Shown here: positions 44,796 through 54,627 of the stretch, in pieces
How positions within the stretch are numbered: the first letter of the stretch is position 1
How the letters are laid out: every line of letters begins with the position of its first letter
NCBI RefSeq assembly: GCF_000193495.2
Contig: NZ_AP023410.1
Location: 3,123,501-3,187,500, forward strand
Length of the DNA stretch: 64,000 nucleotides
Reading direction: 5' to 3'
DNA from: Acetobacter aceti NBRC 14818
GTDB taxonomy: Bacteria; Pseudomonadota; Alphaproteobacteria; Acetobacterales; Acetobacteraceae
The notes under the pieces: model-generated
Database searches by the model: none
Seen by the model: the letters and a program-made list of their open reading frames with translations, nothing else
What the model was told of the DNA's origin: nothing
Position numbers and translations under genes: made by a program

Positions 44796-45146
44796 TCAAT
44801 GTTGACCGTAGCTTCCGACGCCCGCTACAAACTTGGAAGCTTCCTTGTCCGTCAAACCCACGGAAGGGTTATGCCGATTGGTTTTTAGGTGAGCACGAAG
44901 TTCCTGATCGTATTTTGTTAGCACCTCACCGATGATGTTGCTCTTGTCTAGAATTTCGATCTCCTTGTCTATCCCGTGTTTTATGGTCAGCCTGCGTAGG
45001 TCGCGAATATATTGTTTTGCCGCATCCATCGGGTCGCCAAAGATTCCAGCGTAAAACGTCGCATCGGAAATAATCTTGAATTTCAGGTGGACACCAGTTC
45101 GAGCGTTCATGTGACGGGACACCCGCGCAAGATGCAGAAGCGACAC
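44796..45146 (-). pseudogene. Orphan gene fragment, possibly PvcA/DIT1-like
   Basis: This open frame of about 116 residues (GTG at 45146) stays open upstream for 15 or so more codons without a good start, so the N-terminal part of a longer gene seems lost. Visible features are VHLKFKIISDATFYAGIFG followed by a helical DAAKQYIRDLRRL stretch, which faintly recalls the SDG-x-x-F motif region of DIT1/PvcA isocyanide synthases. That is a weak impression, not a firm family call. It lies between two dead IS elements, on the opposite strand, and is probably a stranded remnant. It could also be a small intact hypothetical gene. Confidence 0.4.
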
Positions 45147-45355
45147 TTCTTCCGCGAAAGTAACTGACGTGACGTGGTTACGCTTTTGTTAATTGCTTAT
45201 CACGCAAAACACGAGGAGAAAGACGACGACCTCATTGGCATTATTGATTGCGCGGCGTATTTTCTCTGGAATGCGTCCACACGCCGCGAACATGTGTCTC
45301 GGATTGAACTGGAGTAATGGGTGGTTCAGGTAATCTCGGATGGTATACTCCTTTA

Positions 45356-46157
45356 GGCTTTATGTGGATTCACATAAGGCTTGTGTTATGATTCAAGCTT
45401 CGGATGGAACGCTTTGTGCTGACAGACGCCCAATAGGCGCTGATTGAATCCCACTGCCTTGGTAAATCGACCGATCCGGGACGGAGCGGTCGCGACAACC
45501 GTCTTTTCATGGAAGTGGTGCTGTGGATTGTGCGCACTGGTAGTCCATGGCGTGATCTGCCTGCCCTGTTCGGTAACTGGAGCACGGCGTTCCGTCGCTT
45601 CAGCGACTGGCGCACTGCTGATGTTTTTAAACAGATTTTCGATGCATTATCCGGTGATCCGGATATGGAATATGCAACGATCGTGAAGATTCATCGTCAT
45701 GGTCAGGGCGCTAAAGGGGGACTCAGGGCCAGGCCATAGGCCGCTCGAAAGGCGGCATGACGACGAAGATTCTCGCGCTTACGGATGCTCTGGGCAATCT
45801 CGTTCGTTTCCGTCTGATGCCCGGACAGCGCTTCGACAGTGTGGAAGTGCCATCGTTGATTGACGGTCTCGAATTCGATGCCTTCATCGCCGACAAGGCG
45901 TTCGACAGCAACGCCATCATTGCCGAACTGAATGAAAGGGGTGCAACAGTCGTTATTTCCCAGCATCCGCGACGTTCAAAGCCGCTGCTGCTGGATCGGG
46001 AAATCTATAAATGGCGGCATCTGATCGAGAATTTCTTCTGTAAGCTCAAGGAATTCAAACGCATCGCAATGCGGACCGACAAAATAGATGCAAGCTTTAG
46101 CGCCATGACCTATCTCGCCGCAGCCATCATCCATTCACAGTGAATCCCCACAAGCCC
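45356..46157 (+). pseudogene. IS5-family element with broken transposase
   Basis: The transposase reads from ATG 45404 (MERFVLTDAQ), is stopped by TAG at 45434-45436 where Trp is expected (DAQWALIE), and continues RTGSPWRDLPALFGNWSTAFRRFSDWR. It loses frame in a G run near 45716-45720 and ends in SKGGMTTKILALTD...FIADKAFDSNAI...ENFFCKLKEFKRIAMRTDK up to 46143. GGCTT with GATTCAC near 45356-45373 is mirrored by the reverse complement GTGAATC-CCCAC-AAGCC at about 46140-46156, which I take as the terminal inverted repeats. No convincing target duplication was found. It is the most complete of the three IS remnants here. Confidence 0.8.
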
Positions 46158-46301
46158 TAGAATGACTTTACTCCAAAAAGCTGCTGAATTGTCGATCGTA
46201 ATTTGATAGTGCCTCAACAGCTCTGTCATACGATGTTCGAGAAAGCCGGAAAAATATGATGCTAGGGCCTATTAGATCTTGAAATTCTTCCCATATTGTA
46301 G

Positions 46302-46590
46302 GGATGAAAGAAGGAGATAGAACAGGCACCTTTACGGACGAGGCATGGACGATCTGGGAACCTATGATTGATGAGGCAGTTCGCCCAAGGGGCAAGACGC
46401 CACCACATGATCTGTAGCGCACGATAGCAGCGATTTTCTGGCGGTATGAAAATGGCATGAAATGGCAGAGTATTCCCGCTGAATTGGGTCCGTGGTGGCG
46501 GGCGGTACAGCTTTTCATCCGCTGGGCGAAACTGGGCGTAAGGAAACGTCTGTTCGAACTGGTTCAGAAACAACAGGGAGTGGCGTCGAC
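46302..46590 (+). pseudogene. IS5-family transposase fragment
   Basis: Only the N-terminal third of a transposase remains: FTDEAWTIWEPMIDEAVRPRGKTPPHDL, a TAG stop at 46415-46417, then RTIAAIFWRYENGMKWQSIPAELGPWWRAVQLFIRWAKLGV. After LFELVQKQQGV the similarity ends and unrelated sequence follows, so the element is truncated at about 46590. The catalytic region is absent. Confidence 0.75.
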
Positions 46591-46829
46591 CTCGTGCGGG
46601 CCATGGGAGGTGGCTGGGGACCGTAGGAGGGACCAAAAACAAAATAGGTCTTTGTTGACTACATGATTCTGCCGTGTCAGCCGGTTTGAAGATCAGGTTG
46701 CTTTATCGGCGCGAGGTTCGGCCACTCGATCCTGATGGAAGGAAGTGGGTGTCCGATATCTAACGCATGACACCACATCCCCCCACGGGAGAGGTAGCCG
46801 CACTTCATAGCATCTGTCGCAACATGCAA

Positions 46830-47330
46830 TCAGCTTTGTTTTTCTCCGCACTGCATCGGTAGCTCTTCATGGGGAGGCTGGACGGCCGCATGGTCGCTGC
46901 CTGTCACGTAACCCTGAAGTTCACGTGCTTCCTGTTCGGCATTTTCAGCGCGGAGTTTGACAATATCGCCAATACTGACCAGTCCGACGAGTTTTCCGTT
47001 CTCCAGAACGGGCACATGCCGATTGCGGGAATACGTCATGCGGCAGGCAATATCGTAAATACTGTCATCGGGTGTTGCGGTCGGCATAGCCTTCGTCATG
47101 ATATCCTTTGCGGTCAGGGTGGATATGTCCGCACCATGTTCGGATAACATATGAACGATCCCTTTTTCCGAGACCATACCAATCAGTTGTCCATCAGGAT
47201 CAAGAACAGGTGCGCCACCAATATTATGCTGCGCCAGTACGGTGGCGACACTCACAACGGGGTCGTCTGCTTTCACGGTAATGACCGTGCTGCCTTTTTG
47301 CGCCAGAATGTGAAAGACATGAGAGGACAT
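46830..47330 (-). CDS. Tandem CBS-domain protein
   Basis: The 166-residue protein consists mainly of two CBS domains. The first (about residues 10-65) has VSVATVLAQHNIGGAPVLDPDGQLIGMVSEKGIV and the second (about 75-135) has MTKAMPTATPDDSIYDIACRMTYSRNRHVPVLENGKLVGLVSIGDIVKL. CBS pairs bind adenosyl nucleotides such as AMP, ATP or NADH and act as energy sensors. There is no fused enzyme or channel. It follows nuoN by 45 bp on the same strand, so it may be read through from the nuo operon. A polar C-terminal tail of about 30 residues follows the second domain. Confidence 0.85.
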   Translation of the reverse strand: MSSHVFHILAQKGSTVITVKADDPVVSVATVLAQHNIGGAPVLDPDGQLIGMVSEKGIVHMLSEHGADISTLTAKDIMTKAMPTATPDDSIYDIACRMTYSRNRHVPVLENGKLVGLVSIGDIVKLRAENAEQEARELQGYVTGSDHAAVQPPHEELPMQCGEKQS

Positions 47331-47375
47331 GGGAAAATCCTTTCCATGTTTTAGGGAAATCGAAAAGAAGTTTCG

Positions 47376-48836
47376 TCAACGCATCGTCATCTCGGCCTCT
47401 GTGTCAGATGGGATGGCGGAGACAGGAAGAAGAGGATGGAGGGCGCGGGCGGGAAAAAGCCCTCCAATCACCACGATTATTGTGAGAACGATGACAAGCG
47501 CCATCAGTTCCGGGCGGATATGCCGATTCAGGCTGGCGGATGGCAGCGATGGTGCTGACATCATGACACGGATGATGTTCAGGTAATAATACAACCCGAT
47601 AATGCTGCCGATTATGAGCACACCCAGCAGTAGGTTGCGCTGGTATTCAACCCCTGTCGCCGCGATCTCGAACTTTGCAAAAAATCCGATGCCGGGTGGA
47701 ATGCCTGCAAGCGAAAGCAGCATGAGCGACATGGAAGAAGCCAGAAACGGGCGGGTGAAAAACAGTCCCTTCCATTGCGCGATAACCGCGCCATCGGACC
47801 CGTCAGGCGTTGCGAAGGCGGCTATGGTCGCAAATACGCCTAATGTACTGGCTGTATAGGCCAGAAGATAAATGGTGATGGCCCCCGATTGCAGACGACC
47901 CGGGCAAAGGAAGGCAATCAGCAGATAGCCCACATGCGCAATGGATGAGCAGGCCAGAAGACGTGTGAGGCTGGTTTGACGCAATGCAAGCAGGTTGCCC
48001 CCCATAATGGTCAGGATAATGACGACATACAGGATGTCGTTGAGGAAGGGCGGTTGGTTTCCCGTTCCGAAATAGCGGATCAGCGAAGAAAATATCGCGA
48101 TTTTAGAGACAACAGCCAGAAACGCCGCTACGGGAACGGGTGCGCCTTCCATCACGTCCAGCAGCCACATATGGAAGGGAACAGCAGAAAGTTTGAAGAA
48201 CATGCCGATAAGGATCATGATCGTGGCGGCGACCGGCAACGCAGGGTAAATATCCCCAGTTGTGGCGGGCGGCATGAACCGCAGCGATCCTGTCACGCCA
48301 TAGGCCAGACCGACACCAAACAGAAGAATGGCGGAAGACACGCCTGACAGGATCAGGTATTTCATCGCCGCTTCATAACCCGGCATGACAGGGCGATGCC
48401 GGAAGGTCACAAGTCCCATAAGCGAGACACCAAGGATTTCCAACCCCAGGAAAAAGGGCATGTAATTCGCGCTGAAGACCATGGTCAGTGCGCCAAGCGT
48501 GCCCAGCATGCACAGCAGGGGATATTCATCCACCAGTGACGTGGTTCTGTCGTTCGCATCATTCCGCCATGATATGAGCAGGATACACATGCTGGAAAAC
48601 ATGATGAGAATGGCAGTATAGTTCGCCCATTGATCCTGAATGAACAGGCTGTCGCCATTATCCCGTGCTGTGCCGGTATGGTGCCCTACAAACACAAGAG
48701 CCAGTAGCAGTGTCGCCAGTCCGGTCAGAAAACTACGGTTCGTCGAACGTCGCCACGCCGTTGCGGCGAGCATGACCGTGATCCCTACACAGAGCACCGG
48801 CAAAGATGTTGGCAGGAAAACATCGTGTTCGATCAT
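47376..48836 (-). CDS. nuoN: NADH-quinone oxidoreductase subunit N
   Basis: The 486-residue antiporter-like membrane subunit of complex I has about 14 helices. Start ATG 48836 overlaps the nuoM stop by 4 bp; the longer frame that begins at 49109 is out-of-family sequence. Landmarks are NYMPFFLGLEILGVSLMGLV with the key Glu of helix 5, AVPFHMWLLDVMEGAPVPVAAFLAVVSKIA with the conserved Pro/His, and SIAHVGYLLIAF with its neighbouring Lys/His proton-path residues. It is the last nuo gene. Confidence 0.93.
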   Translation of the reverse strand: MIEHDVFLPTSLPVLCVGITVMLAATAWRRSTNRSFLTGLATLLLALVFVGHHTGTARDNGDSLFIQDQWANYTAILIMFSSMCILLISWRNDANDRTTSLVDEYPLLCMLGTLGALTMVFSANYMPFFLGLEILGVSLMGLVTFRHRPVMPGYEAAMKYLILSGVSSAILLFGVGLAYGVTGSLRFMPPATTGDIYPALPVAATIMILIGMFFKLSAVPFHMWLLDVMEGAPVPVAAFLAVVSKIAIFSSLIRYFGTGNQPPFLNDILYVVIILTIMGGNLLALRQTSLTRLLACSSIAHVGYLLIAFLCPGRLQSGAITIYLLAYTASTLGVFATIAAFATPDGSDGAVIAQWKGLFFTRPFLASSMSLMLLSLAGIPPGIGFFAKFEIAATGVEYQRNLLLGVLIIGSIIGLYYYLNIIRVMMSAPSLPSASLNRHIRPELMALVIVLTIIVVIGGLFPARALHPLLPVSAIPSDTEAEMTMR

Positions 48837-50344
48837 GGCGCGTGCTCTCCCTGACCGGTCACCCCTATTACGGACAGGGGAGAGGGAGCGGAAAACGTCA
48901 TGAAAGGCTGTGGATGTAGGCCCAGCACGATCAGAAAAATCATCGCGCAGGCAAAAACCGCCATCTGCCGCACAGGCAAATCCTTCAAGGGGAGCTGGTC
49001 TCCCCGCGGTGCTGCCAGAAAGACGCGATTGACCATCCGTAGCGCATAGATGGCGGCCAGAACCAGCCCCACAGTCGTCACTGTCGCAATGATAGGGCTG
49101 ACATGCCATGTCGCCAGCAGCACGAGGAACTCGCCAGCGAAATTACCCAGTCCCGGCATTCCGAGCGACGCCACGGCAAAAAACAGTCCCGTGGCGGACA
49201 GGCGTGGCATGGCTGTCCACAAGCCGCCGATACGGTGCATGTCACGTGTATGTAGTCGGTCCTGAATGGCGCCCGCGATCAGGAAAAGCGCGCCAGCACT
49301 CAACCCATGCGCCAGCATCTGGATGATCGCTCCCTGCATTCCCATGCGTGAGCCGGTAAAGATGCCAAGCACCACAAAGCCCATATGGCTGATACTGCTG
49401 TAAGCGATCAGACGCTTAATATCTTCCTGTGCACAGGACAGCCACGCCCCGTACAGAACGCCCACAACACCCAGCCCCATGGCGACGGGCGCGAAATACA
49501 TGGCCGTATCTGGAAACAGCATGATATTAAAACGGATCATGCCATATCCACCAGTTTTGAGAAGAATGCCTGCCAGTAGCACGCTGGCTGCCGTGGGCGC
49601 CTGTGTATGGGCGTCGGGCAGCCAGACATGGACCGGCACGATCGGCAGCTTGACGGCAAAGGCGATGAAGAAGCCCAGCATGAGCAGCATGGACAGGGTA
49701 GGAGACAGGTGTGTCTGGGCCAGTGTGAAGTAATCGAATGTCAGCACGCCAGTTTCCCGGTCGTGCGTGATGACCAGACCGAGGATGGACAGCAGCATGA
49801 GCAGCCCGCTGCCCTGCGTGAACATGAAAAACTTCAGGGCGGCGCGCTGCCTGTCCTCATGCCCCCATACGGCGATCAGCACGAACATTGGCACCAGCAT
49901 TAGTTCCCAGAAAAAGAAGAACAGGAACAGGTCTGTGGCCAGAAATGTCCCGATAATACCAGTAAAAGTCGTAAGAAAAAGAAAATGGAATGTACCAGAT
50001 TTGATCGTAACCTGACGGGTGGCAAGACATGCGCACAGGAAGCACAGGATCAGCGAAAGCCAGATCAACGAGAGCGAAAGACCGTCCATGTCCAGCCTGA
50101 TCGCGATCCCCATGGTGGGGATCCACGGCATGGAAAAATGCTCCAGCCATGGCCCCGTGCGAATGGTCGGATGGTTGAATGTGACCATTGCAAGCAGCAG
50201 GGCTTCCACAATCAGGGTCGCCAGCATTACCCACCACGATGCATTACGTGCGGGTGCGCTGGTATGAGGCAGGATGCGCTCAGCCAGCCACGCCAGACCA
50301 CCGCCTATGACAGGCAGCAGCACAAGGGCGGGAAGGGGATTCAT
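48833..50344 (-). CDS. nuoM: NADH-quinone oxidoreductase subunit M
   Basis: The 503-residue antiporter-like subunit of complex I. Start ATG 50344 overlaps the nuoL stop by 4 bp (ATGA), whereas a frame reaching 50470 is spurious. Conserved features are LFFFFWELMLVPMFVLIAVWGHEDRQRAALKF (catalytic Glu in helix 5), KLPIVPVHVWLPDAHTQAPTAASVLLAGILLKTGGYGMIRF, and DIKRLIAYSSISHMGFVVLG. It pumps protons through the membrane arm. Confidence 0.94.
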   Translation of the reverse strand: MNPLPALVLLPVIGGGLAWLAERILPHTSAPARNASWWVMLATLIVEALLLAMVTFNHPTIRTGPWLEHFSMPWIPTMGIAIRLDMDGLSLSLIWLSLILCFLCACLATRQVTIKSGTFHFLFLTTFTGIIGTFLATDLFLFFFFWELMLVPMFVLIAVWGHEDRQRAALKFFMFTQGSGLLMLLSILGLVITHDRETGVLTFDYFTLAQTHLSPTLSMLLMLGFFIAFAVKLPIVPVHVWLPDAHTQAPTAASVLLAGILLKTGGYGMIRFNIMLFPDTAMYFAPVAMGLGVVGVLYGAWLSCAQEDIKRLIAYSSISHMGFVVLGIFTGSRMGMQGAIIQMLAHGLSAGALFLIAGAIQDRLHTRDMHRIGGLWTAMPRLSATGLFFAVASLGMPGLGNFAGEFLVLLATWHVSPIIATVTTVGLVLAAIYALRMVNRVFLAAPRGDQLPLKDLPVRQMAVFACAMIFLIVLGLHPQPFMTFSAPSPLSVIGVTGQGEHAP

Positions 50345-52308
50345 GACAGCAGCGCCATGGTGAGAGCCACGCACAGCCCACCGGCAATCCATGCCGCATA
50401 CCACCGCACGCGACCGTTTTGTATCTGGCCCATCAGGTGATCGGCCCACCTTATGCCACTGGTCCCCCATAGGGTCAGCGTGCCCAGAAAAGCCGTTCGC
50501 GCTCTGAGAACCGAGGTGCTGGCCGTCCGTGTCAGCCGTCCCGCTCCGGTTATGGCGTAATCAAGAATGTCATGCCGCGTCAGCCATGTCAGGAAACGAA
50601 AGGGCTGCACGAACAGACGGTCATACAGGACATCTATGCCCTCCCCGGTGCGGGCAAAGCGGATAACTGCCGCCTGTCCCGGTATCTCGCGCATGACGGG
50701 TGAAGGGCGTCCCCACAGCACCCATGCGACGCCAAGTCCGGCAAGCGGAACAACGGCACCCGCCAGCACCAGCCAGCCGGGTTCATCCACGTGTGAGTGG
50801 GATGCCGCAGGATCAAGAAGGGTGCTGAACAGATGAAGGGGAGGAAATGTCGTGGGCATTTCAATGATGCCTCCACAGAGGGACAGGACACACAGACAGC
50901 CAAGGGGAATGGTCATGAGGCGTGACGTCTGGCCCTTCGCTGTGGTTCCCGATTTTCCGAAAAAAACGATGAATACACAGCGGAAAATATAAAGCGCGGT
51001 CAGGAAGGCGCCCAGCAGGGCTATCCCCCACAGGAAATGTCCGCTCAGCATCAATTCGTGGGTCAGGCGGAAATGGGCGGGCCATACGCCCGACAGGATC
51101 ATTTCCTTGCTGTAGAACCCTGCCGTGACCAGTGGCAGACCGGCCAGCGCGGAGGCTCCGATGACAAAGGCGGCGGTCAGTCCCGGCATGGTGTGGCGCA
51201 GGCCGCCCAGACGGAAAATATCCTGTTCATGATGGGTGCGCACGATAACCGCGCCCGCGGTCAGGAAAAGGAGCGCCTTGAAAAAGGCATGGGTCATCAG
51301 GTGAAACAGCGCTGCCTGCCATACGCCGCACCCAAGGGCGAGAAACATGTAGCCAAGCTGGCTGATCGTGGACCATGCAAGGATACGCTTGAGATCGGAT
51401 TGCACCAGTGCCGTGCAGGCTCCTATAAGAATGGTCAGCGCTCCGATTATAGTCGTAAGCACCATGACGGGAGCCGCCAGGGCAAAAAGGTCATGCAGTC
51501 GTGCAATCAGATAAACGCCTGCCGTAACCATCGTCGCCGCGTGGATCAGGGCGGAGGTCGGTGTCGGTCCGGCCATGGCATCCGGTAGCCATGTCTGGAA
51601 CGGGATCTGCGCCGATTTGGCGAGGGCCCCTATGAGGATGAAAAGGGCTGCCATGTTTAGAGCGGTCGGGGTTATCTGTCCATTTGTCACTGCCTCCAGC
51701 ACGGTGCCGATGTGCAGGGAACCTGCCGCCGTGGCCAGAAGCAGCAGCCCGCACAGCAAGGCCGCATCTCCCATGCGGGTCATGTAAAAGGCCTTGCGTG
51801 CAGCCGCAGTATTGACGGGGTTGTCATACCAGAACCCGATGAGCAGGTAGGAACACAGCCCCACGCCTTCCCACCCGATAAACAGGCAAAGCAGGTCGGA
51901 CGCCAGCACCAGCACCAGCATGGAGGCCACGAACAGCGTCATGCAGCCAAAAAAGCGGGCAATCCCCGGATCGTCCCGCATATAGCTTGCGGCATAGATA
52001 TGGATGAGTAATCCCACGATCGTGACGACAAGGATCATAATCATGGAAATCCGGTCCAGCATGAATGCGATATCGGCTGAAAATCCTGCGATATGCATCC
52101 ACGGCCACAGCGTTGTCTGCACTATCCCTGTCGCTGGACCGGATAGAAGCAGGGCGGACAGAACGATGCTGATGGCAGCGGATAGTCCCACGCTCACACA
52201 GGCAACTGTCCCGACGGCACGCGCACTCATGCGTCCGGCGGAGACAAACAAGATCACGGAAGCAGCAAGTGGTGAAAGGATGAGAAGGGGAAGCAGAATT
52301 TCGCCCAT
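50341..52308 (-). CDS. nuoL: NADH-quinone oxidoreductase subunit L
   Basis: The 655-residue largest membrane subunit of complex I. It has the antiporter core with LLCLFIGWEGVGLCSYLLIGFWY, KSAQIPFQTWLPDAMAGPTPTSALIHAATMVTAGVYLIAR and DLKRILAWSTISQLGYMFLALG. It also has the long C-terminal extension that forms the lateral helix (LYDRLFVQPFRFLTWLTRHDILDYA). All key Glu, Lys and His residues of the proton channel appear present. It starts 5 bp after nuoK. Confidence 0.95.
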   Translation of the reverse strand: MGEILLPLLILSPLAASVILFVSAGRMSARAVGTVACVSVGLSAAISIVLSALLLSGPATGIVQTTLWPWMHIAGFSADIAFMLDRISMIMILVVTIVGLLIHIYAASYMRDDPGIARFFGCMTLFVASMLVLVLASDLLCLFIGWEGVGLCSYLLIGFWYDNPVNTAAARKAFYMTRMGDAALLCGLLLLATAAGSLHIGTVLEAVTNGQITPTALNMAALFILIGALAKSAQIPFQTWLPDAMAGPTPTSALIHAATMVTAGVYLIARLHDLFALAAPVMVLTTIIGALTILIGACTALVQSDLKRILAWSTISQLGYMFLALGCGVWQAALFHLMTHAFFKALLFLTAGAVIVRTHHEQDIFRLGGLRHTMPGLTAAFVIGASALAGLPLVTAGFYSKEMILSGVWPAHFRLTHELMLSGHFLWGIALLGAFLTALYIFRCVFIVFFGKSGTTAKGQTSRLMTIPLGCLCVLSLCGGIIEMPTTFPPLHLFSTLLDPAASHSHVDEPGWLVLAGAVVPLAGLGVAWVLWGRPSPVMREIPGQAAVIRFARTGEGIDVLYDRLFVQPFRFLTWLTRHDILDYAITGAGRLTRTASTSVLRARTAFLGTLTLWGTSGIRWADHLMGQIQNGRVRWYAAWIAGGLCVALTMALLS

Positions 52309-52313
52309 GACCC

Positions 52314-52625
52314 TTATCCTTGCAGAAGGTTGCCGGTATCGGCATCAAGCGTGGGACGTCCCCGGGCGTGCAGGCACAGGATGATGGCAAGCCCCACCGC
52401 CGTTTCTACGGCGGCGAGGGCGAGGATCAGCAGGAACATCACCTGTCCCGCCGCATCGTGCCAGCGTGCTCCCGCGCCCACGAAGACGAGGGCAGCCGCA
52501 TTGAGCATGATATCCAGAGACATCAGCATAAACAGCAAGTTGCGCCGGATGAGAACGCCCGCCAGCCCGACCGAAAGCAGGATGGTGGCCAGCAGCAGGG
52601 TGTCGTTGAAGGAAAAAACCGGCAT
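52314..52625 (-). CDS. nuoK: NADH-quinone oxidoreductase subunit K
   Basis: A 103-residue three-helix subunit. It has RRNLLFMLMSLDIMLNAAALVFVGAG and LILALAAVETAVGLAIILCLHARG, with the two conserved acidic residues in helices 2 and 3; helix 2 here has Asp in LMSLDIMLN where Glu is commoner. The start at ATG 52625 is 1 base after the nuoJ stop; an upstream in-frame start at 52643 lies inside nuoJ and is less likely. Confidence 0.9.
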   Translation of the reverse strand: MPVFSFNDTLLLATILLSVGLAGVLIRRNLLFMLMSLDIMLNAAALVFVGAGARWHDAAGQVMFLLILALAAVETAVGLAIILCLHARGRPTLDADTGNLLQG

Positions 52626-52626
52626 G

Positions 52627-53127
52627 TCAGGGATCCTCCACACGGTTGCGTCCGATGTGAAAGACCGAGATCAGACCGGCCAGAAGCAGGAAAGATGCCA
52701 GTTCGACCATCAGCACGTAGCGTCCAAACAGACTCAGCCCGACATCATGTGCCGTAATGGGGGAAAGGGAAGGAGTGGATTCGGAAAGAGGGCTCACACA
52801 ATAAAGAAGTTCCGCACATACAATGGCGGCTAGAATCCCCGGTCCCAGCCATGCGCGTGGACGCAGCCATTCCTTTTCACGCGCGCTGTCCGGTTGCCCC
52901 AGATTGAGCATCATGATGACGAAGACGAACAGCACCATGATCGCGCCGGCATAGATGATGATCTCCAGCATCGCCGCGAATGATGCTCCCAGCATCACAA
53001 GTAATGCCGCCAGCGCCAGTAGTGTCACGACCAGATACAGCACCGCATGCACGGCGACTTTCCGGGTAATGACCATGATGGCCCCGATGACGGTCACACT
53101 GGCAGCAAGGAGGGCCAGAGCGTGCAT
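52627..53127 (-). CDS. nuoJ: NADH-quinone oxidoreductase subunit J
   Basis: A 166-residue five-helix subunit. It has HAVLYLVVTLLALAALLVMLGASFAAMLEIIIYAGAIMVLFVFVIMMLN, the strongly conserved stretch of NuoJ/ND6, including the pi-bulge helix 3. It starts 5 bp after nuoI and ends just before nuoK. Confidence 0.93.
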   Translation of the reverse strand: MHALALLAASVTVIGAIMVITRKVAVHAVLYLVVTLLALAALLVMLGASFAAMLEIIIYAGAIMVLFVFVIMMLNLGQPDSAREKEWLRPRAWLGPGILAAIVCAELLYCVSPLSESTPSLSPITAHDVGLSLFGRYVLMVELASFLLLAGLISVFHIGRNRVEDP

Positions 53128-53132
53128 GATGG

Positions 53133-53645
53133 TTACGGCAGCAGGGAGTGAAGATCGATTGGCGGGCGTTCGCGTTCGGAAGCACCGCGTTCCTTGCCGG
53201 GGATGGGGATGCCCGCGACATTGTAGAAGCTGTAATCAGGATATTTCCCGGTACCGCTTATCAGCAGGTCTTCCTTTTCATAAACAAGATTGGGGCGTGC
53301 GTATTCACCCATCTCAAAATCGGGCGTCAGTTGTATGGCGTAGGTTGGGCAGGCTTCCTCGCAAAAGCCGCAGAAAATGCAACGGGAAAAATTGATCCGG
53401 AAATATTCGGGATGCCAGCGCCCATCGGTCTCGGTTTTCTGCAGACTGATGCAGTCCACCGGGCAGGCGACAGCGCACAGATTGCACGCCACGCACCGTT
53501 CCTCTCCATCGGGATCGCGCGACAGAATGATCCGTCCGCGATAACGCGGCGGCAGATAGGGTTGCTGTTCGGGATACTGCACGGTCGCGCGCCGGTGGAA
53601 AGCATGCAGCGCCGTCAGGAACAGGGTGCGCAATGTATTGAACAT
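53133..53645 (-). CDS. nuoI: NADH-quinone oxidoreductase subunit I
   Basis: A peripheral iron-sulfur subunit carrying clusters N6a and N6b. The two motifs are [15 protein letters not shown] and [17 protein letters not shown]. From the ATG at 53645 it is 170 residues, starting [13 protein letters not shown], an amphipathic membrane-surface helix; the frame from 53717 adds an unrelated N-terminus. The C-terminal tail ends in a short Arg/Pro-rich stretch. Confidence 0.93.
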   Translation of the reverse strand: MFNTLRTLFLTALHAFHRRATVQYPEQQPYLPPRYRGRIILSRDPDGEERCVACNLCAVACPVDCISLQKTETDGRWHPEYFRINFSRCIFCGFCEEACPTYAIQLTPDFEMGEYARPNLVYEKEDLLISGTGKYPDYSFYNVAGIPIPGKERGASERERPPIDLHSLLP

Positions 53646-53670
53646 GGGGGATGCCTTTGCATCGGGCGTG

Positions 53671-54627
53671 TCACAAAGACGCGCGCAGCATAAGAATAGT
53701 TCCGGTTGCCATGACATTTAATAGTGAAAGCGGCAGCAGGACTTTCCAGCCCAACGCCATCAACTGGTCGTAACGCGGGCGGGGCAGACTTGCGCGCAAC
53801 AGAATGAAAAACGCCACCATGCCGCCGGTCTTGATCATGAACCACACGGCGGGGGGCAGCAGTGGTCCGCGCCAGCCCCCAAGATAGAGCGTGGTCACAA
53901 GACTTGAGACCAGAACGATCCCGGCATATTCGGCAATGAAGAACATCCCGAATTTCATGCCTGAATATTCGGTATGGAAACCTGCGCCCAGTTCGTTCTC
54001 CCCTTCGGGAAGATCAAAGGGCAGACGGTGTGTTTCCGCAATGCCTGCAAGCAGGAACACGCCAAAGCCGAGACATTGCGGGATGATGAACCACAGCCCC
54101 GCCTGCGCCATCACGATGTCGTGCAGGCTGAATGATCCAGCCATCATGACCACGCCCAGCAGCGAAAGTCCCATGAAGACTTCGTAGCTTATCATCTGCG
54201 CTGCTGCCCGCATGCCGCCCAGCAGTGCGAATTTGCTGTTGGAGGACCACCCGGCCAGTACCACCGCATAAACCCCCAGTCCCATCATGGCGAGGATGAA
54301 CAGCAGCCCGACATTCAGATCGCCTGCAATGCCCGTGCCCATCGTGATCGGAATGACGGCAAAGGACAGCAGGACCGTCATCATGCCGATAGCAGGAGCA
54401 AGAATGAAAACGCCCTGATCGGCAAAGGGAGGAATCCAGTCCTGCTTGAACAGGATCTTGATTCCGTCCGCCACAGCCTGAAACATGCCGCCCGGTCCCA
54501 CGCGGTTGGGGCCATGCCGGTCCTGCCATAAGCCCAGCAGTCGCCGTTCGACCCATGTCAGCAATGTCGCAAGGGCAAGGAGGAGAAGCGGTGTAAGAAT
54601 GATGGTGAGCAGTGCTGAAGAAGTCAT
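53671..54627 (-). CDS. nuoH: NADH-quinone oxidoreductase subunit H
   Basis: A 318-residue membrane subunit forming much of the quinone chamber. It has [40 protein letters not shown] at the start, a conserved acidic helix region including [33 protein letters not shown], and a late [25 protein letters not shown]. The ATG overlaps the nuoG stop by 4 bp. Confidence 0.95.
   Translation of the reverse strand: MTSSALLTIILTPLLLLALATLLTWVERRLLGLWQDRHGPNRVGPGGMFQAVADGIKILFKQDWIPPFADQGVFILAPAIGMMTVLLSFAVIPITMGTGIAGDLNVGLLFILAMMGLGVYAVVLAGWSSNSKFALLGGMRAAAQMISYEVFMGLSLLGVVMMAGSFSLHDIVMAQAGLWFIIPQCLGFGVFLLAGIAETHRLPFDLPEGENELGAGFHTEYSGMKFGMFFIAEYAGIVLVSSLVTTLYLGGWRGPLLPPAVWFMIKTGGMVAFFILLRASLPRPRYDQLMALGWKVLLPLSLLNVMATGTILMLRASL

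Noticed and set aside
45360-45377. TTATGTG-GATT-CACATAA palindrome as an independent regulatory site
   Set aside because: It overlaps the left terminal repeat of the degraded IS and is better explained as part of that end.
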